64,000 nucleotides of DNA from Arenimonas fontis (GTDB lineage: Bacteria; Pseudomonadota; Gammaproteobacteria; Xanthomonadales; Xanthomonadaceae). Below are positions 36,108 through 48,544 of this stretch, piece by piece. The number at the start of each line of letters is the position of its first letter. Within the stretch, counting starts at the first letter, position 1. A program made the position numbers and the translations under genes. The stretch is from contig NZ_VUOD01000004.1 in the NCBI RefSeq assembly GCF_008386465.1, positions 1 through 64,000 on the forward strand, given 5' to 3'. The notes under the pieces were generated by a model, which saw nothing but the letters and a program-made list of their open reading frames with translations, was not told the origin of the DNA and made no database searches.

Positions 36108-36163
36108 GACGGCTCCGCGCGTAATGGGCAGACGAAGCCTGGCAGTTGCGAACCATTCGCGAA

Positions 36164-36177
36164 TTGATCGACATCAA
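36164..36177. promoter_or_regulatory. FNR/DNR box for the TonB operon
   Basis: TTGATCGACATCAA, a perfect TTGAT-N4-ATCAA, centred 63 bp before the TonB receptor ATG and 133 bp before nirS. The first of two boxes in this divergent intergenic region. Confidence 0.88.
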
Positions 36178-36213
36178 GCCGGACGCCGGCGGGAGCGTGA
36201 ACTTGCACTTTGC

Positions 36214-36227
36214 TTGATGCAGGTCAG
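36214..36227. promoter_or_regulatory. FNR/DNR box for nirS
   Basis: TTGATGCAGGTCAG, one mismatch, centred 83 bp before the nirS ATG. CAAGCT at 36251-36256 is near class II -10 spacing. Confidence 0.75.
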
Positions 36228-36240
36228 GGGAAACGTGTGA

Positions 36241-38418
<2,178 letters not shown>

Positions 38419-38459
38419 GTCCTCGTCTCCGGGCTTCCTCCGCCACGTGGGACCCGGCA

Positions 38460-38494
38460 GGCCCGCAGCCGACATGGCTGCGGGCCATTGCTTT
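38460..38494 (+). terminator. Rho-independent terminator after nirS
   Basis: A perfect 11-bp stem (38460-38470 with 38476-38486), GACAT loop, then ATTGCTTTT. It ends nirS as a single-gene transcript, about 40 bases beyond its stop. Confidence 0.82.
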
Positions 38495-38597
38495 TCGCCC
38501 CCAGACGCATTGCTTGACTCCCGCGTCCACCGAGAATCTCGCCCGCAGCGCAGGACTCCCAAACTACCGCACGGGAGCCCTGCGAGCGGTCGTCCGG

Positions 38598-39773
38598 TCA
38601 GCTGCCGGAGCCGAAGTTCCACTCGAGCTGCAGCCAGGCCTTGCGCGTGTCGCGGGCGAAACCGTCGCTGCGGTAGTCGGCCAACTTCACCAGGCCCTTG
38701 AGATTGCCGGGCAACGGGAAGGACAGCGAAGCGTCCCACTCGCGACCATAGTCGGCACCACCGCGATCGGCGGAGAAATCGTGCCAGGTCAGCGTCCAGC
38801 CCAGCCTGCCCCCGGCCAGCGGACCCGACACCGAGGCGTAGCGATCCTCGAGACCGTCGGCCGGTGTAGTGCCGAACTTGTCGGCCCAGCCGTTGAAGGC
38901 GTGCAGAGTGGCCAGCGGCGTTTGGAAACCGACCACGCCGTTGCCCTCCAGCCGCTCCAGGCCAAGCTTCCAGGTCAGCCCCGCCTGCTTCCAGGACGGC
39001 TCCACCAGCAGGTAGCCGAGGCTGAAGTCACGCGGGTTGTCGGCATGCTCGTGCTGGTGGGCGGTATCCAGCGCCCAGCCGAATTGGCCGGGGCCGAGCT
39101 CGCGCTGGCCGGTCCAGCGCAGGCCGAAGGTGCGGCTGGAGGCAGTGGCGAGGTCGCGGTCGTCCAGCCAGTAGCCATAGCCGACCAGGGTGCCGGCGGC
39201 ACTGGTCCAGGCGGCGTTGAGGAAATGCGCGTCGAGCTGGCGTTCGCGCGCCAGCGGATCGCGGGCCTCGTCGCCGGCGACGCGGTGCACCCGGCCGGCC
39301 CAAGCATAGCGGAACGTCAGCGCGGCCGCCGGCGCGTATTCCAGCAACAGGGCGTCGAAGGTCTGCTCGTTCTGGCGCCAGCCGACGTTGCCGACGAAGC
39401 GCTGGTTGTCCAGCAGCAGGCGCTGCCGGCCGAGGGTGGCGCCCAGCTTGTCGCCGCGCCAGGAAAGCCAGGCCCGGTTGAGTTCCAGCGCGCGGGCGTC
39501 CGGCACGGCCGGATAGGCGGTACGGCCGTTGGCGCCGGAATTGAAGCGCTCGCCCAGTTCGGCCACGCCTTCCAGTTCGGCGCCGGCGCTGAAGCCGTGC
39601 CCAAGTTCGCCCGACCAGCCCAGGCGCAGGCGCAGGGTGTCGGCGTTGGCGTCTTCGGCGAAGGCGGCGTCGTCCACGTATTCGTGGCGGTAGCGAAGGT
39701 CGGCGTTCCAGTTCCCGGCCGCCGCCTGGCCGGCCAGGACCATGGATATCGTGGCAAGAAGAAGGTGTCGCAT
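38598..39773 (-). CDS. Outer-membrane beta-barrel porin (alginate-export/AlgE-like)
   Basis: 391 residues. Signal peptide (1-19, ending AAAG) and a strand-rich body with alternating hydrophobic residues and an aromatic C-terminal strand (WLQLEWNF), all features of a porin. The pattern [25 protein letters not shown] and the [14 protein letters not shown] motif fit the alginate_exp/AlgE-like porins, often found near respiratory nitrite or nitrate genes. Solute is unknown. Divergent from nirK, with its own FNR box 72 bp upstream. Confidence 0.8.
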   Translation of the reverse strand: MRHLLLATISMVLAGQAAAGNWNADLRYRHEYVDDAAFAEDANADTLRLRLGWSGELGHGFSAGAELEGVAELGERFNSGANGRTAYPAVPDARALELNRAWLSWRGDKLGATLGRQRLLLDNQRFVGNVGWRQNEQTFDALLLEYAPAAALTFRYAWAGRVHRVAGDEARDPLARERQLDAHFLNAAWTSAAGTLVGYGYWLDDRDLATASSRTFGLRWTGQRELGPGQFGWALDTAHQHEHADNPRDFSLGYLLVEPSWKQAGLTWKLGLERLEGNGVVGFQTPLATLHAFNGWADKFGTTPADGLEDRYASVSGPLAGGRLGWTLTWHDFSADRGGADYGREWDASLSFPLPGNLKGLVKLADYRSDGFARDTRKAWLQLEWNFGSGS

Positions 39774-39838
39774 GGGAATAGCCCGGAATGGCCCCTATCG
39801 GGTCCGGGCGATTCTGCTGGCGGGCGGTGGCGGCTGCA

Positions 39839-39852
39839 CTGAGCCAGGTCAA
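39839..39852. promoter_or_regulatory. FNR/DNR box for the porin
   Basis: CTGAGCCAGGTCAA, one mismatch, centred 72 bp before the porin ATG. Minus-strand CAGAAT at 39816-39811 lies at exact class II -10 spacing. Confidence 0.68.
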
Positions 39853-39924
39853 GGGAAAGCGCGATGGGCCTCACTGTTCTTTTCCGATGAACCGGAGCAG
39901 ACTGGCCGCCAGCAGCAGCATCGC

Positions 39925-39938
39925 TTGACCTGGATCAA
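39925..39938. promoter_or_regulatory. FNR/DNR box for nirK
   Basis: TTGACCTGGATCAA, full match to TTGA-N6-TCAA, centred 80 bp before the nirK ATG. Confidence 0.85.
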
Positions 39939-40011
39939 CGACGGGAACGAACCGATCGCCGATCCTGCCTCCAACGCCGCAAGTCCCCTTGCATTCGACT
40001 GGAGCACCACG

Positions 40012-41541
40012 ATGAAACGCAGCCTGCTCGCCCTCGCCATCGTCTCCCTGCTCGCCGCCGGCGGATGCGGCCGCGAGAACCCCAATGCCAAGCTCGATGC
40101 CCGCGACCGGGCGGCCGCCGCCGCGGCCCAGCCGGGCGACACCGGCGGTTCGCGCAAGGGCGACTTCGGTCCGCCCCAGGGCGAGGTGATCCAGGCGGTG
40201 CTGACCGCGCCGCCGCACGTGCCGCCGCCGACCAACCGCGACTACCCGGCCAAGGTCAAGGTCGAGCTGGAAGTGCGCGAGGTCGAGATGGAGATCGCCG
40301 AGGGCGTCACCTACACCTTCTGGACCTTCGGCGGCACCGTCCCTGGCAGCTTCATCCGCGTTCGCCAGGGCGACACGGTGGAGTTCCACCTGCACAACCA
40401 TCCCGACTCGAAGATGCCGCACAACATCGACCTGCACGGCGTCACCGGTCCGGGCGGCGGCGCGGCCTCGTCGTTCACTGCACCGGGCCACGGCTCGCAG
40501 TTCACCTTCAAGGCGCTCAACGCCGGCCTCTACGTCTACCACTGCGCCACCGCCCCGGTCGGCATGCACGTGGCCAACGGCATGTACGGCCTGATCCTGG
40601 TCGAGCCGCCGGAGGGCATGCCGCCGGTGGACAAGGAGTTCTACGTGATGCAGGGCGACTTCTACACGGTCGGCAAGTACCGAGAGAAGGGCTACCAGGC
40701 CTTCGACATGCAGAAGGCCATCGACGAGAACCCGACCTACGTGCTGTTCAACGGCGCCGAGACCGCCCTGACCGGCGAGCGCGCGCTCAAGGCCAGCGTC
40801 GGCGAGAACGTGCGCCTGTACGTCGGCAACGGCGGCCCGAACCTGGTCTCGAGCTTCCACGTCATCGGCGAGATCTTCGACAAGGTATGGTACGAGGGCG
40901 GTACCCGCTACCAGGAGAACGTGCAGACCACGCTGATTCCGGCCGGCGGCGCCATGATCGCCGACTTCCACCTGGAAGTGCCGGGCAGCTACGTGCTGGT
41001 GGACCACTCGATCTTCCGCGCCTTCAACAAGGGCGCGCTGGGTATCCTGCAGGTAGACGGTCCGGAACGGCCGGACATCTACTCGGGCAAGGAAGTGGAC
41101 CACGTCTATCTGGGCGACAAGGCCGCCAGCATGGCGCCGGTGGCGGAGGCCGCGGCCGCAGCCGCGGCCGGCACGCTCAGCGTCGAGGACCAGATCAAGG
41201 CCGGCCAGGCCCTGTTCGCCGGTACCTGCTCGACCTGCCACATGCCGGATGGCAAGGGCATGCCGGGCGTATTCCCGCCGCTGGCCGGCTCGGACTGGCT
41301 GGGCCGGGGCAATGACGAGCTGATCAGGATCGTGCTCAACGGCCTGAGCGGCCCGATCACCGTCAGCGGTCAGGACTACAACTCGGTGATGCCGCCGATG
41401 AGCCAGCTGACCGACGACGAGGTCGCCAACATCCTCACCTATGCGCTCAACAGCTGGGGCAATCCCGGCGGCCGGGTCAGCAAGGAAGAGGTGGCCAGGG
41501 TGCGCGCCAGCACCCCGCGCTCGGAAGGCGCAGCGCACTGA
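40012..41541 (+). CDS. nirK: Copper nitrite reductase with C-terminal cytochrome c domain
   Basis: 509 residues. Reduces nitrite to NO. The N-terminus has a signal with a possible lipobox ending at Cys in LAAGGC. Two cupredoxin domains carry type-1 copper ligands H137, C178, H186 and M191, type-2 ligands H142, H177 and H332, and catalytic D140 and H283. An Ala-rich linker leads to a cytochrome c domain with C406-S-T-C409-H410, as in three-domain AniA/RpNiR-type enzymes. GGAG precedes the ATG. NirV follows 8 bases later. Confidence 0.96.
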   Translation: MKRSLLALAIVSLLAAGGCGRENPNAKLDARDRAAAAAAQPGDTGGSRKGDFGPPQGEVIQAVLTAPPHVPPPTNRDYPAKVKVELEVREVEMEIAEGVTYTFWTFGGTVPGSFIRVRQGDTVEFHLHNHPDSKMPHNIDLHGVTGPGGGAASSFTAPGHGSQFTFKALNAGLYVYHCATAPVGMHVANGMYGLILVEPPEGMPPVDKEFYVMQGDFYTVGKYREKGYQAFDMQKAIDENPTYVLFNGAETALTGERALKASVGENVRLYVGNGGPNLVSSFHVIGEIFDKVWYEGGTRYQENVQTTLIPAGGAMIADFHLEVPGSYVLVDHSIFRAFNKGALGILQVDGPERPDIYSGKEVDHVYLGDKAASMAPVAEAAAAAAAGTLSVEDQIKAGQALFAGTCSTCHMPDGKGMPGVFPPLAGSDWLGRGNDELIRIVLNGLSGPITVSGQDYNSVMPPMSQLTDDEVANILTYALNSWGNPGGRVSKEEVARVRASTPRSEGAAH

Positions 41542-41549
41542 GGCCGGCC

Positions 41550-42338
41550 ATGCGCCTCCTGCCCGCCAGCCTCGCGCTCGCCAGCCTGCTCGCTGTCGGC
41601 CCCGTGGCCGCCGGCGAGTGGGTGCGACTGCCGGGCGGCGAGTTCCAGTCGGTGCTGCGCTACGAGGACACCGGCGGCAAGGTGCAGGTGGCATCGTTCG
41701 AGCTGCAAAAGCGGCCGGTCACCAATGCCGAGTTCGCCGACTTCGTCCGGGCCAACCCGGACTGGCGGCGCGACCGGGTGCCGGCCCTGTTCGCCGACCG
41801 CCGCTACCTGGAGCGCTGGGCCGGCCCGACCGAGCCGGGCCCGGAAGCGAAGCCGGAGCAGCCGGTGGTGCTGGTCAGCTGGTTCGCCGCCCAAGCCTAT
41901 TGCGAGGCTCAGGGCGGCCGCCTGCCGACCTGGAACGAATGGGAATATGCGGCCGCCGCCGACGAAACCCGCACCGACGCCCGCGCCGATCCCGCCTGGC
42001 GCGAGCGCATCCTCAGCTGGTACGCAGTGCCTTCCAGCCAGCCCCTGCCCGAGGTCGGCCAGTCGCCGGCCAATGCCTACGGCGTGCAGGACCTGCACGG
42101 CCTGGTCCGGGAATGGGTGGACGACTACGCCGCGATGCTGGTTTCGGCCGACAACCGCGACCAGGGCGACCCGGACCTGAGCCGCTTCTGCGGCGCCGGC
42201 GCTCTGTCCATGGACGATCGCGAGAACTACGCGGTGCTGATGCGGGTGGCCATGCTGTCCGCCCTGCAGGCCCGCGACACCACCCGCAACCTGGGCTTCC
42301 GCTGCGCCCGGGACATTCCCGCCGGAGCCAGACCGTGA
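41550..42338 (+). CDS. nirV: NirV-like formylglycine-generating-enzyme family protein
   Basis: 262 residues. Signal peptide (about 1-21) and an SUMF1/FGE-sulfatase fold: PVTNAEFADFV, VVLVSWFAAQAYCEAQGGRLPT, NEWEYAAAAD, GLVREWVDDY and NLGFRCAR. NirV is regularly found after nirK, but its biochemical role is not established. It is coupled to the next gene by a 4-bp GTGA overlap. Confidence 0.88.
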   Translation: MRLLPASLALASLLAVGPVAAGEWVRLPGGEFQSVLRYEDTGGKVQVASFELQKRPVTNAEFADFVRANPDWRRDRVPALFADRRYLERWAGPTEPGPEAKPEQPVVLVSWFAAQAYCEAQGGRLPTWNEWEYAAAADETRTDARADPAWRERILSWYAVPSSQPLPEVGQSPANAYGVQDLHGLVREWVDDYAAMLVSADNRDQGDPDLSRFCGAGALSMDDRENYAVLMRVAMLSALQARDTTRNLGFRCARDIPAGARP

Positions 42339-42928
42339 ACCGCATCGCCTGCCTGCTGATCGCCGCCCTGCTCGCCCTGGCCGCGCCGCTGGCGGCGAAG
42401 GACGCAAGACCGCTACCGGCCGATTCGGTCTACCTGCTCGAGGACGTCTACACCGACCAGGCCGGCAAGGATTTCCGCCTGGCCGAAGGCCGTGGGAAGC
42501 CGCGCCTGGTGGCCATGTTCTACACCTCCTGCCGCTATGTCTGCCCGCTGATCGTGGACAGCGCCAGGGGCGTGGAACGCGCCCTGGAACCGGCCGAGCG
42601 CGAGCGCCTGGGCATCCTGCTGGTCAGCCTGGACCCGGCCCGGGACGACGTCGCCGCCCTGAAGTCCGTCTTCGACAAGCGCCGGCTGGACCCGGCGCGC
42701 TGGACCCTGGCCCGCACCGGCGCCGCCGGCGTGCGCCGCCTGGCCGCCGTGCTCGGCGTGCGCTACCGGCCGCTGGCCGACGGCGAGTTCAACCACACCA
42801 GCGCCCTGGTACTGCTGGACGCGGAGGGACGCGTCCTGGCCCGCACCGAGCGCCTCGGTGCCGTGCCCGATCCCGATTTCATGGCTGCCCTCAGGGCCTC
42901 GCTGGCAAGGTCCACGACCGCCGACTGA
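42335..42928 (+). CDS. Sco1/SenC-family copper chaperone
   Basis: 197 residues, GTG start with GGAG upstream. Membrane-anchored thioredoxin-fold protein with the copper-binding CxxxC as SCRYVCP (about residue 67) and the distal His in EFNHTSA. Sco proteins deliver copper to oxidases; here the place between nirK-nirV and ccoN suggests copper supply to NirK and/or the cbb3 CuB site. Confidence 0.9.
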   Translation: MNRIACLLIAALLALAAPLAAKDARPLPADSVYLLEDVYTDQAGKDFRLAEGRGKPRLVAMFYTSCRYVCPLIVDSARGVERALEPAERERLGILLVSLDPARDDVAALKSVFDKRRLDPARWTLARTGAAGVRRLAAVLGVRYRPLADGEFNHTSALVLLDAEGRVLARTERLGAVPDPDFMAALRASLARSTTAD

Positions 42929-42943
42929 GCCGCGCGGCAGCTT

Positions 42944-42957
42944 TTGACCCTGGTCAA
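42944..42957. promoter_or_regulatory. FNR box upstream of ccoN
   Basis: TTGACCCTGGTCAA, full match, centred 62 bp before the ccoN ATG. CATACT at 42980-42985 starts exactly 29.5 bp from the box centre, the class II FNR arrangement. Confidence 0.88.
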
Positions 42958-43012
42958 GCGGCTGCCGCCGCGGGCCGCCCATACTTCGCCGGCAACCCAA
43001 CGGGGATTGGAC

Positions 43013-44452
43013 ATGAGTTCCGGAGCGCAGACGGAAACCTATAACGACAAGGTGGTCCGCCAGTTCGCGGTGATGACCGTGGTCTGGGGCGTGGTGGGCA
43101 TGCTGGTGGGCGTGTTCATTGCCGCGCAGATGTACTGGCCGGCCCTGAACTTCGACACCTCCTGGCTGAGCTTCGGCCGGCTGCGGCCACTGCACACCAA
43201 TGCGGTGATCTTCGCCTTCGGAGGCTGCGGCCTGTTCGCCACCTCGCTGTACGTGGTGCAGCGCACCTGCCACGTCCGGCTGATCTCCGACAGGCTGGCG
43301 GCCTTCGTGTTCTGGGGCTGGCAGGCGGTGATCGTGCTGGCGGCGATCACCCTGCCGCTGGGCCTGACCCAGAGCAAGGAATATGCCGAGCTGATCTGGC
43401 CGATCGACCTGCTGATCACCGCGGTCTGGGTGGCCTACGCCTGGCTGTTCTTCGGCACCATCGCCAAGCGCCGGGTCAAGCACATCTTCGTCGCGAACTG
43501 GTTCTACGGCAGCTACGTCATCGCGGTGGCGCTGCTGCACATCGTCAACAACCTGGCCATTCCGACCGATCTGCTGCACAGCTATCCGGTCTACGCCGGC
43601 GCCGTGGACGCCATGGCGCAGTGGTGGTACGGCCACAACGCGGTGGGCTTTTTCCTGACCACCGGCTTCCTCGGCATGATGTATTACTTCGTGCCGCGCC
43701 AGGCCGGCCGGCCGATCTACAGCTACCGGCTGTCCATCGTGCACTTCTGGGCGCTGATCGCCGTGTACATGTGGGCCGGCCCGCACCACCTCCAGTACAC
43801 CGCCATCCCCGACTGGGCGCAGAGCCTGGGCATGGTGTTCTCGCTGATCCTGCTGGCGCCAAGCTGGGGTGGCGCGATCAACGGCATCATGACCCTGTCC
43901 GGCGCCTGGCACAAACTGCGCACCGACCCGATCATCAAGTTCCTGATCGTCGCCATCTCGTTCTACATGATGAGCACGTTCGAGGGCCCGATGATGTCCA
44001 TCAAGACGGTCAACGCCCTCAGCCACTACACCGACTGGACCATCGGCCACGTGCACTCCGGCGCCCTTGGCTGGGTGGCCATGATCACCATCGGTTCGAT
44101 CTACGCGCTGATCCCTCGCGTGCTAGGCCTCAAGGAGATGGCCAGCATGAAGATGATCGACCAGCACTTCTGGCTGCATACCGTCGGGGTGGTGCTTTAC
44201 ATCGTCGCGATGTGGATCGCCGGCATCCAGCAGGGCCTGATGGCCCGGGCCACCAACCCGGACGGCACCCTTGCCTATGCCTGGATCGAGATCCTGGAAT
44301 TCAACTACCCGTTCTACCTGGTGCGCTTTCTGGGCGGCGTGCTGATCGTCGCCGGCATGGCACTGATGTGCATCAACGTCTGGCGCACTTTCCGTCTGGC
44401 CAAGGCGCCGGCCGAGTCGCCGGTACTGCCCGTCGCCGGCGCCCACGCCTGA
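43013..44452 (+). CDS. ccoN: cbb3-type cytochrome c oxidase subunit I
   Basis: 479 residues, about 12-14 membrane helices. Catalytic subunit with low-spin haem b and the haem b3-CuB centre for high-affinity O2 reduction. Ligand histidines appear in [28 protein letters not shown] and [12 protein letters not shown]. Length is normal for the family. First gene of ccoNOQP. Confidence 0.97.
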   Translation: MSSGAQTETYNDKVVRQFAVMTVVWGVVGMLVGVFIAAQMYWPALNFDTSWLSFGRLRPLHTNAVIFAFGGCGLFATSLYVVQRTCHVRLISDRLAAFVFWGWQAVIVLAAITLPLGLTQSKEYAELIWPIDLLITAVWVAYAWLFFGTIAKRRVKHIFVANWFYGSYVIAVALLHIVNNLAIPTDLLHSYPVYAGAVDAMAQWWYGHNAVGFFLTTGFLGMMYYFVPRQAGRPIYSYRLSIVHFWALIAVYMWAGPHHLQYTAIPDWAQSLGMVFSLILLAPSWGGAINGIMTLSGAWHKLRTDPIIKFLIVAISFYMMSTFEGPMMSIKTVNALSHYTDWTIGHVHSGALGWVAMITIGSIYALIPRVLGLKEMASMKMIDQHFWLHTVGVVLYIVAMWIAGIQQGLMARATNPDGTLAYAWIEILEFNYPFYLVRFLGGVLIVAGMALMCINVWRTFRLAKAPAESPVLPVAGAHA

Positions 44453-44461
44453 GGATCCGAC

Positions 44462-45067
44462 ATGAGCCACGAGAAAGTCGAAACCAACGTCGGATGGCTG
44501 GCGATCCTGATCGCCGTGGTCATTTCATTTGGCGGCCTGGCCGAGATCGTCCCGCTGATGTACCAGGCGGAGGCGGTGAAGCCGCTGCCGGGGGTCAAGC
44601 CCTACCCGCCCCTGGAGCTGGCGGGACGGGACGTCTACGTCCGCGAGGGCTGCTACAACTGCCATTCGCAGATGGTACGCACCCTGCGTTTCGAAACCGA
44701 GCGCTTCGGGCATTACTCCCTTGCCGGCGAGTCGGTCTACGATCGCCCCTTCCAGTGGGGCAGCAAGCGCACCGGCCCTGACCTGGCCAGGATCGGCGGC
44801 CGTTACTCGGACGACTGGCACCGGGTGCACCTGCTCAATCCGCGCGACGTGGTCCCGGCCTCGAACATGCCGGCCTATCCCTGGCTGGAGAAGGCGATGG
44901 TGGATCCGGCGGTGGTCGCCCGGCGCATGAAGGCACTGCAGGCACTGGGCGATCCGTACAGCGACGAGGACATCGAAGGCGCTGCCGCGGCAGTGGCCGG
45001 CAAGAGCGAAATGGACGCCCTGATCGCCTATCTGCAAGGCCTTGGCCGAAACGCGCCGAAGGGTTGA
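44462..45067 (+). CDS. ccoO: cbb3-type cytochrome c oxidase subunit II (monohaem)
   Basis: 201 residues. One N-terminal anchor (about 11-33) and a periplasmic cytochrome c domain with CYNCHSQ (haem) and a methionine ligand in [10 protein letters not shown]. Nine bases after ccoN. Confidence 0.96.
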   Translation: MSHEKVETNVGWLAILIAVVISFGGLAEIVPLMYQAEAVKPLPGVKPYPPLELAGRDVYVREGCYNCHSQMVRTLRFETERFGHYSLAGESVYDRPFQWGSKRTGPDLARIGGRYSDDWHRVHLLNPRDVVPASNMPAYPWLEKAMVDPAVVARRMKALQALGDPYSDEDIEGAAAAVAGKSEMDALIAYLQGLGRNAPKG

Positions 45068-45070
45068 GCC

Positions 45071-45211
45071 ATGATCGCCGGCATCGTCACCCTCATCCTG
45101 CTGATCGCCTTCCTGGTGGGCGTCGCCCTGCTGTTCCGGCCCAGGCACAAGGCCGAGTTCGACGCCGCCGCCCGCATTCCCCTCGAAGACCAGAGCGAGA
45201 ACATGCCATGA
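45071..45211 (+). CDS. ccoQ: cbb3 oxidase small subunit CcoQ
   Basis: 46 residues, starting MIAGIVTLILLIAF and ending EDQSENMP. A single hydrophobic helix followed by a charged cytoplasmic tail, the standard CcoQ layout, which stabilises the assembled oxidase. Three bases after ccoO; its stop overlaps the ccoP start (ATGA). Confidence 0.92.
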   Translation: MIAGIVTLILLIAFLVGVALLFRPRHKAEFDAAARIPLEDQSENMP

Positions 45212-46134
45212 CCACCGGCTGGTCCCTATTCGTCATCTTCCTGGTCGTCCTGAACATAGCCGGTTGCGCCTGGCTGTTGTGGTGGACCTCGAAAGTCCGC
45301 GGTAACGAAGGCAGGAACACCTCGGAAACCACCGGCCACGTCTGGGACGGCGACATCACCGAGTACAACAAGCCGCTGCCCAAGTGGTGGATCAACCTGT
45401 TCTGGATCACCATCGTCTTCTCCATCGGCTACCTGCTCTGGTATCCGGGCCTGGGCAGCTTCGCCGGTTACGCCGGCTGGACATCGGCCGGCGAACATGA
45501 CGCCGCCAAGGCCGAGGCCGATGCCCGTATCGCCGAAGCCTTCGGCCGCTTCGAGGGCATGCCGATCGACGAGATCGCCAGGCACCCGGATGCGGTGTCG
45601 TTCGGCGCGCGCCTGTTCGCCAACCACTGCGCCCTGTGCCATGGTTCCGATGCCCGCGGCGCCAGGGGTTTCCCCAACCTGACAGACGACAGCTGGCAGT
45701 GGGGTACCGGCACGCCCGACGAAATCCTGCAGACCATCCTGCATGGCCGGCAGGCGGCGATGCCGCCGCTGGCGGCGGCGATCGGCGGCGACGTCGGCGT
45801 GACCGAGGTGACCGCCTATGTCCAGAGCCTGTCCGGCATCAAGGCCGACCCGGCCCTGGCCGCGGCCGGCAAGGCCCGCTACGCCGGCGTCTGTGCCGCC
45901 TGCCACGGGCCGGACGGCAAGGGCAATCCGGTCCTTGGCGCCCCCGACCTTACCGACGGCGTCTGGCTGTATGGCAGCGATTTCGCCAGCATCAGCGAGG
46001 GCATCCGCAACGGCCGGGCCGGCATGATGCCGGCACACGAGCCGATCCTGGGCGAGCTGCGCTCGCGCCTGGTGGGCGCCTACGTCTGGTCGCTCTCGCA
46101 CGACGGCCAGGTGGTATCGTCCGGGGCACAGTGA
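45208..46134 (+). CDS. ccoP: cbb3-type cytochrome c oxidase subunit III (dihaem)
   Basis: 308 residues. Two N-terminal membrane helices (about 5-25 and 58-78) and two cytochrome c domains with CALCH and CAACH. It accepts electrons from soluble cytochromes or cytochrome c1. Overlaps ccoQ and the next small gene by 4 bp each. Confidence 0.96.
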   Translation: MTTGWSLFVIFLVVLNIAGCAWLLWWTSKVRGNEGRNTSETTGHVWDGDITEYNKPLPKWWINLFWITIVFSIGYLLWYPGLGSFAGYAGWTSAGEHDAAKAEADARIAEAFGRFEGMPIDEIARHPDAVSFGARLFANHCALCHGSDARGARGFPNLTDDSWQWGTGTPDEILQTILHGRQAAMPPLAAAIGGDVGVTEVTAYVQSLSGIKADPALAAAGKARYAGVCAACHGPDGKGNPVLGAPDLTDGVWLYGSDFASISEGIRNGRAGMMPAHEPILGELRSRLVGAYVWSLSHDGQVVSSGAQ

Positions 46135-46427
46135 GCGCCGCGCCCGAGCCCGCTTTCGACCACCCACCCCGGCCGCTGGCGCAGCGGCTGGGGGCCATCC
46201 TCTGGCCCAGCTTTTTCGCCGCCGGCGTGGCCACGATGGTGTTCTTCGCCTTCGTGGACCCGCTGGCGCTGCGCGACCTGACCTTCCCCGAACTCGAAAT
46301 CAGCCGCGGCCTCGGCTACACGATCGGCTTTTTCATGTTCTGGGCGTGCACAGCCTCGTCCAGCCTGTTCACCTGGATCCTCCTGCGGCCGGCCAGCCGG
46401 TTCAACAAGCCGCTGCCGAAGGATTGA
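46131..46427 (+). CDS. Two-helix membrane protein in the cbb3 operon, unknown function
   Basis: 98 residues, GTG start overlapping the ccoP stop (GTGA). A Pro-rich N-terminus precedes two membrane helices (about 23-43 and 63-85), with a FLDLT-like polar loop between them and a basic tail. It is not FixH/CcoH, which occurs separately at 47999. Position between ccoP and ccoG suggests an accessory or assembly role. I do not recognise a named family. Confidence 0.78.
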   Translation: MSAAPEPAFDHPPRPLAQRLGAILWPSFFAAGVATMVFFAFVDPLALRDLTFPELEISRGLGYTIGFFMFWACTASSSLFTWILLRPASRFNKPLPKD

Positions 46428-46445
46428 GGAACCAGATAGCGCAAG

Positions 46446-47999
46446 ATGGCCAGACAGATTCCCAGCGAGCTGGTGGACGAGGTTTCCCTCTACGTCAGCG
46501 AAAAGAAGGTCTATCCGCGCGAGCAGGATGGCCGCTTCCAGCGGCTGCGCAAGGCGGCGGTGATCTGGTTGCTTGGCATGTACTACCTGTTCGCCTGGCT
46601 GCAGTGGGACGGCCGCCAGGCGGTGCTGTGGGACTTGCCGGCGCGCAAGTTCTACGTATTCGGGCTGGTGTTCTGGCCGCAGGACTTCCTGTTCCTGGCC
46701 ATGCTGCTGATCATGGCGGCGCTGTCGCTGTTCTTCTTCACCGCCCTGGCCGGACGCATGTGGTGCGGCTACGCCTGTCCGCAGACGGTCTGGACCGAGG
46801 TCTTCATCTGGATGGAGCGCTGGACCGAGGGCGATCGCAACAAGCGCATGAAGCTCGACCAGGCGCCCTGGAACCGGGAGAAGTTCCTTCGCAAGGGTGC
46901 CAAGCACCTGCTCTGGCTGCTGTTTGCGCTCTGGACCGGCTTTACCTTCGTCGGCTACTTCACCCCGATCCGCGAGCTGGCGGCGCGCGCCTGGCCCTTC
47001 GAATGGGGCGGCTGGGAGACCTTCTGGGTGCTGTTCTATTCCCTGGCCACCTGGGGAAACGCCGGCGTGCTGCGCGAGCAGGTCTGCAAGTACATGTGCC
47101 CTTACGCACGATTCCAGGGCGCAATGTTCGATCGCAACACCCTGATCATCGCCTACGACCCAATGCGCGGCGAGCCGCGCGGCCCGCGCAGGAAAGGCCG
47201 GCTGGCCAGCGTGCTGGAACGCGCCCGCGGCTTGTTGCCCCTGGACGTGGCCACCAGCGCGGTGGTGCATGCGGCCAGGCACCGCTCCGCGGCCGACCTG
47301 CAGCTGGAGGCGCGCGCCACCACCGGCCTGGTGGTGGACGAACAGCAGGGATTGCCGCCGCCGCCCGAGGTGAAGTCACCCGAAGACCTGGGCGATTGCA
47401 TAGACTGCACGATCTGCGTCCAGGTGTGCCCGACAGGCATAGACATCCGCAACGGCCTGCAATACGAGTGCATCGCCTGCGGCGCCTGCGTGGACGCCTG
47501 CGACATGGTGATGGACCGGATGGGCTATCCGCGCGGCCTGATCCGCTACACCACCCAGAACGCGGTGGACGGCAAGCCGCAGCGGCTGCTGCGTCCGCGG
47601 GTACTGGTCTACGCCGCCCTGCTGCTGGGCCTGCTGGCAGCCTTCGCAGTCGGCATCAGCCAGCGCGCCACCCTGATCGTGGAGGTCATGCGCGACCGCA
47701 ACGCGCTGTACCGGACGGCCGCCGACGGCAGCGTCGAGAATGCCTATTCCCTGCGCATCGTCAACAAGGACGAGGTCGGACACCGCTACACCGTGCGGGT
47801 CGAAGGCCCCGAGGGCATCGTGCTGGTCGAATCGCAGGCCGTGCACGAGGCCGGCCCGGAGGAAGTGCTGACGGTGCCGGTGACCCTGCGCGCGGCCCCC
47901 GGCGTGGCTAGCGGCAGGGTGGACGTCCGCTTCGTGGTCGAGAGTGACACCGGCGAGGCGCGGGTCGAACGCGAAACCCGCTTTTTCGGGCCGATGTGA
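46446..47999 (+). CDS. ccoG: cbb3 oxidase assembly iron-sulfur protein CcoG (RdxA/FixG)
   Basis: 517 residues. Membrane ferredoxin that acts in copper reduction for cbb3 assembly. Several membrane helices with the NapH-like WCGYACPQTVWTE and KYMCPYARFQ motifs. Two [4Fe-4S] ferredoxin sites follow (CIDCTICVQVCP and CIACGACVDACD). An Ig-like periplasmic C-terminal domain ends the protein, with one more helix before it. The ribosome site is weak. Confidence 0.95.
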   Translation: MARQIPSELVDEVSLYVSEKKVYPREQDGRFQRLRKAAVIWLLGMYYLFAWLQWDGRQAVLWDLPARKFYVFGLVFWPQDFLFLAMLLIMAALSLFFFTALAGRMWCGYACPQTVWTEVFIWMERWTEGDRNKRMKLDQAPWNREKFLRKGAKHLLWLLFALWTGFTFVGYFTPIRELAARAWPFEWGGWETFWVLFYSLATWGNAGVLREQVCKYMCPYARFQGAMFDRNTLIIAYDPMRGEPRGPRRKGRLASVLERARGLLPLDVATSAVVHAARHRSAADLQLEARATTGLVVDEQQGLPPPPEVKSPEDLGDCIDCTICVQVCPTGIDIRNGLQYECIACGACVDACDMVMDRMGYPRGLIRYTTQNAVDGKPQRLLRPRVLVYAALLLGLLAAFAVGISQRATLIVEVMRDRNALYRTAADGSVENAYSLRIVNKDEVGHRYTVRVEGPEGIVLVESQAVHEAGPEEVLTVPVTLRAAPGVASGRVDVRFVVESDTGEARVERETRFFGPM

Positions 48000-48544
48000 T
48001 GGGCAGGAGGGGTGCCCCGCGAACCGCAGCGGTGGCCTGGCTGGTGATCGCGCTGCCAGCGGCCAGCATCCTGGCGGGCCTGTGGACGCTATGGGTGGCA
48101 GCCGGTCCGGGCAGCGTGGATGCCAGTCCGGATCGGATCAGGCGCATGGCCCAGGTACAGGAGGCCGCGCTCGATGCCGACGAGGTTGCCGCCCGCGAAG
48201 GACTCCGCGCCCGCCTGCATCTGTCCGACGGCGGTATCCGCCTGGAGCTGCGGCCAGTGCCCGGCACCACGGCGCCGCAGCTCCAGCTCGTCCATCCGAT
48301 CCAAGCCAGGCATGACCGCGTGCTGTCGTTCCGACCCGGCCCGGAAGGCTGGCACAGCGAGAGCCGCATCGCCGGCGAAGTGGCCTGGCGCCTGCGCCTG
48401 ATCGCTGGCGACGGCCGCTGGCGCCTGGTCGGCCGCTACCGCCCTGGCGTTACCGTGGTCGACCTGGTGCCGGCACTGCCGCCGATGCCGGAGCCTGGCC
48501 CGATGCCCGAACCAGGATCGCCACCCTCGCCGGAGCGGCCGTGA
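47999..48544 (+). CDS. ccoH: FixH/CcoH-like cbb3 assembly protein
   Basis: 181 residues. One N-terminal membrane helix (about 11-34) and a periplasmic domain, with a Pro-rich tail. ATG at 47999 forms a TGATG junction with ccoG; a GTG one codon earlier is possible. FixH/CcoH proteins stabilise the assembling oxidase. Sequence conservation in this family is low, so the call relies on size, topology and position between ccoG and ccoI. Confidence 0.78.
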   Translation: MGRRGAPRTAAVAWLVIALPAASILAGLWTLWVAAGPGSVDASPDRIRRMAQVQEAALDADEVAAREGLRARLHLSDGGIRLELRPVPGTTAPQLQLVHPIQARHDRVLSFRPGPEGWHSESRIAGEVAWRLRLIAGDGRWRLVGRYRPGVTVVDLVPALPPMPEPGPMPEPGSPPSPERP

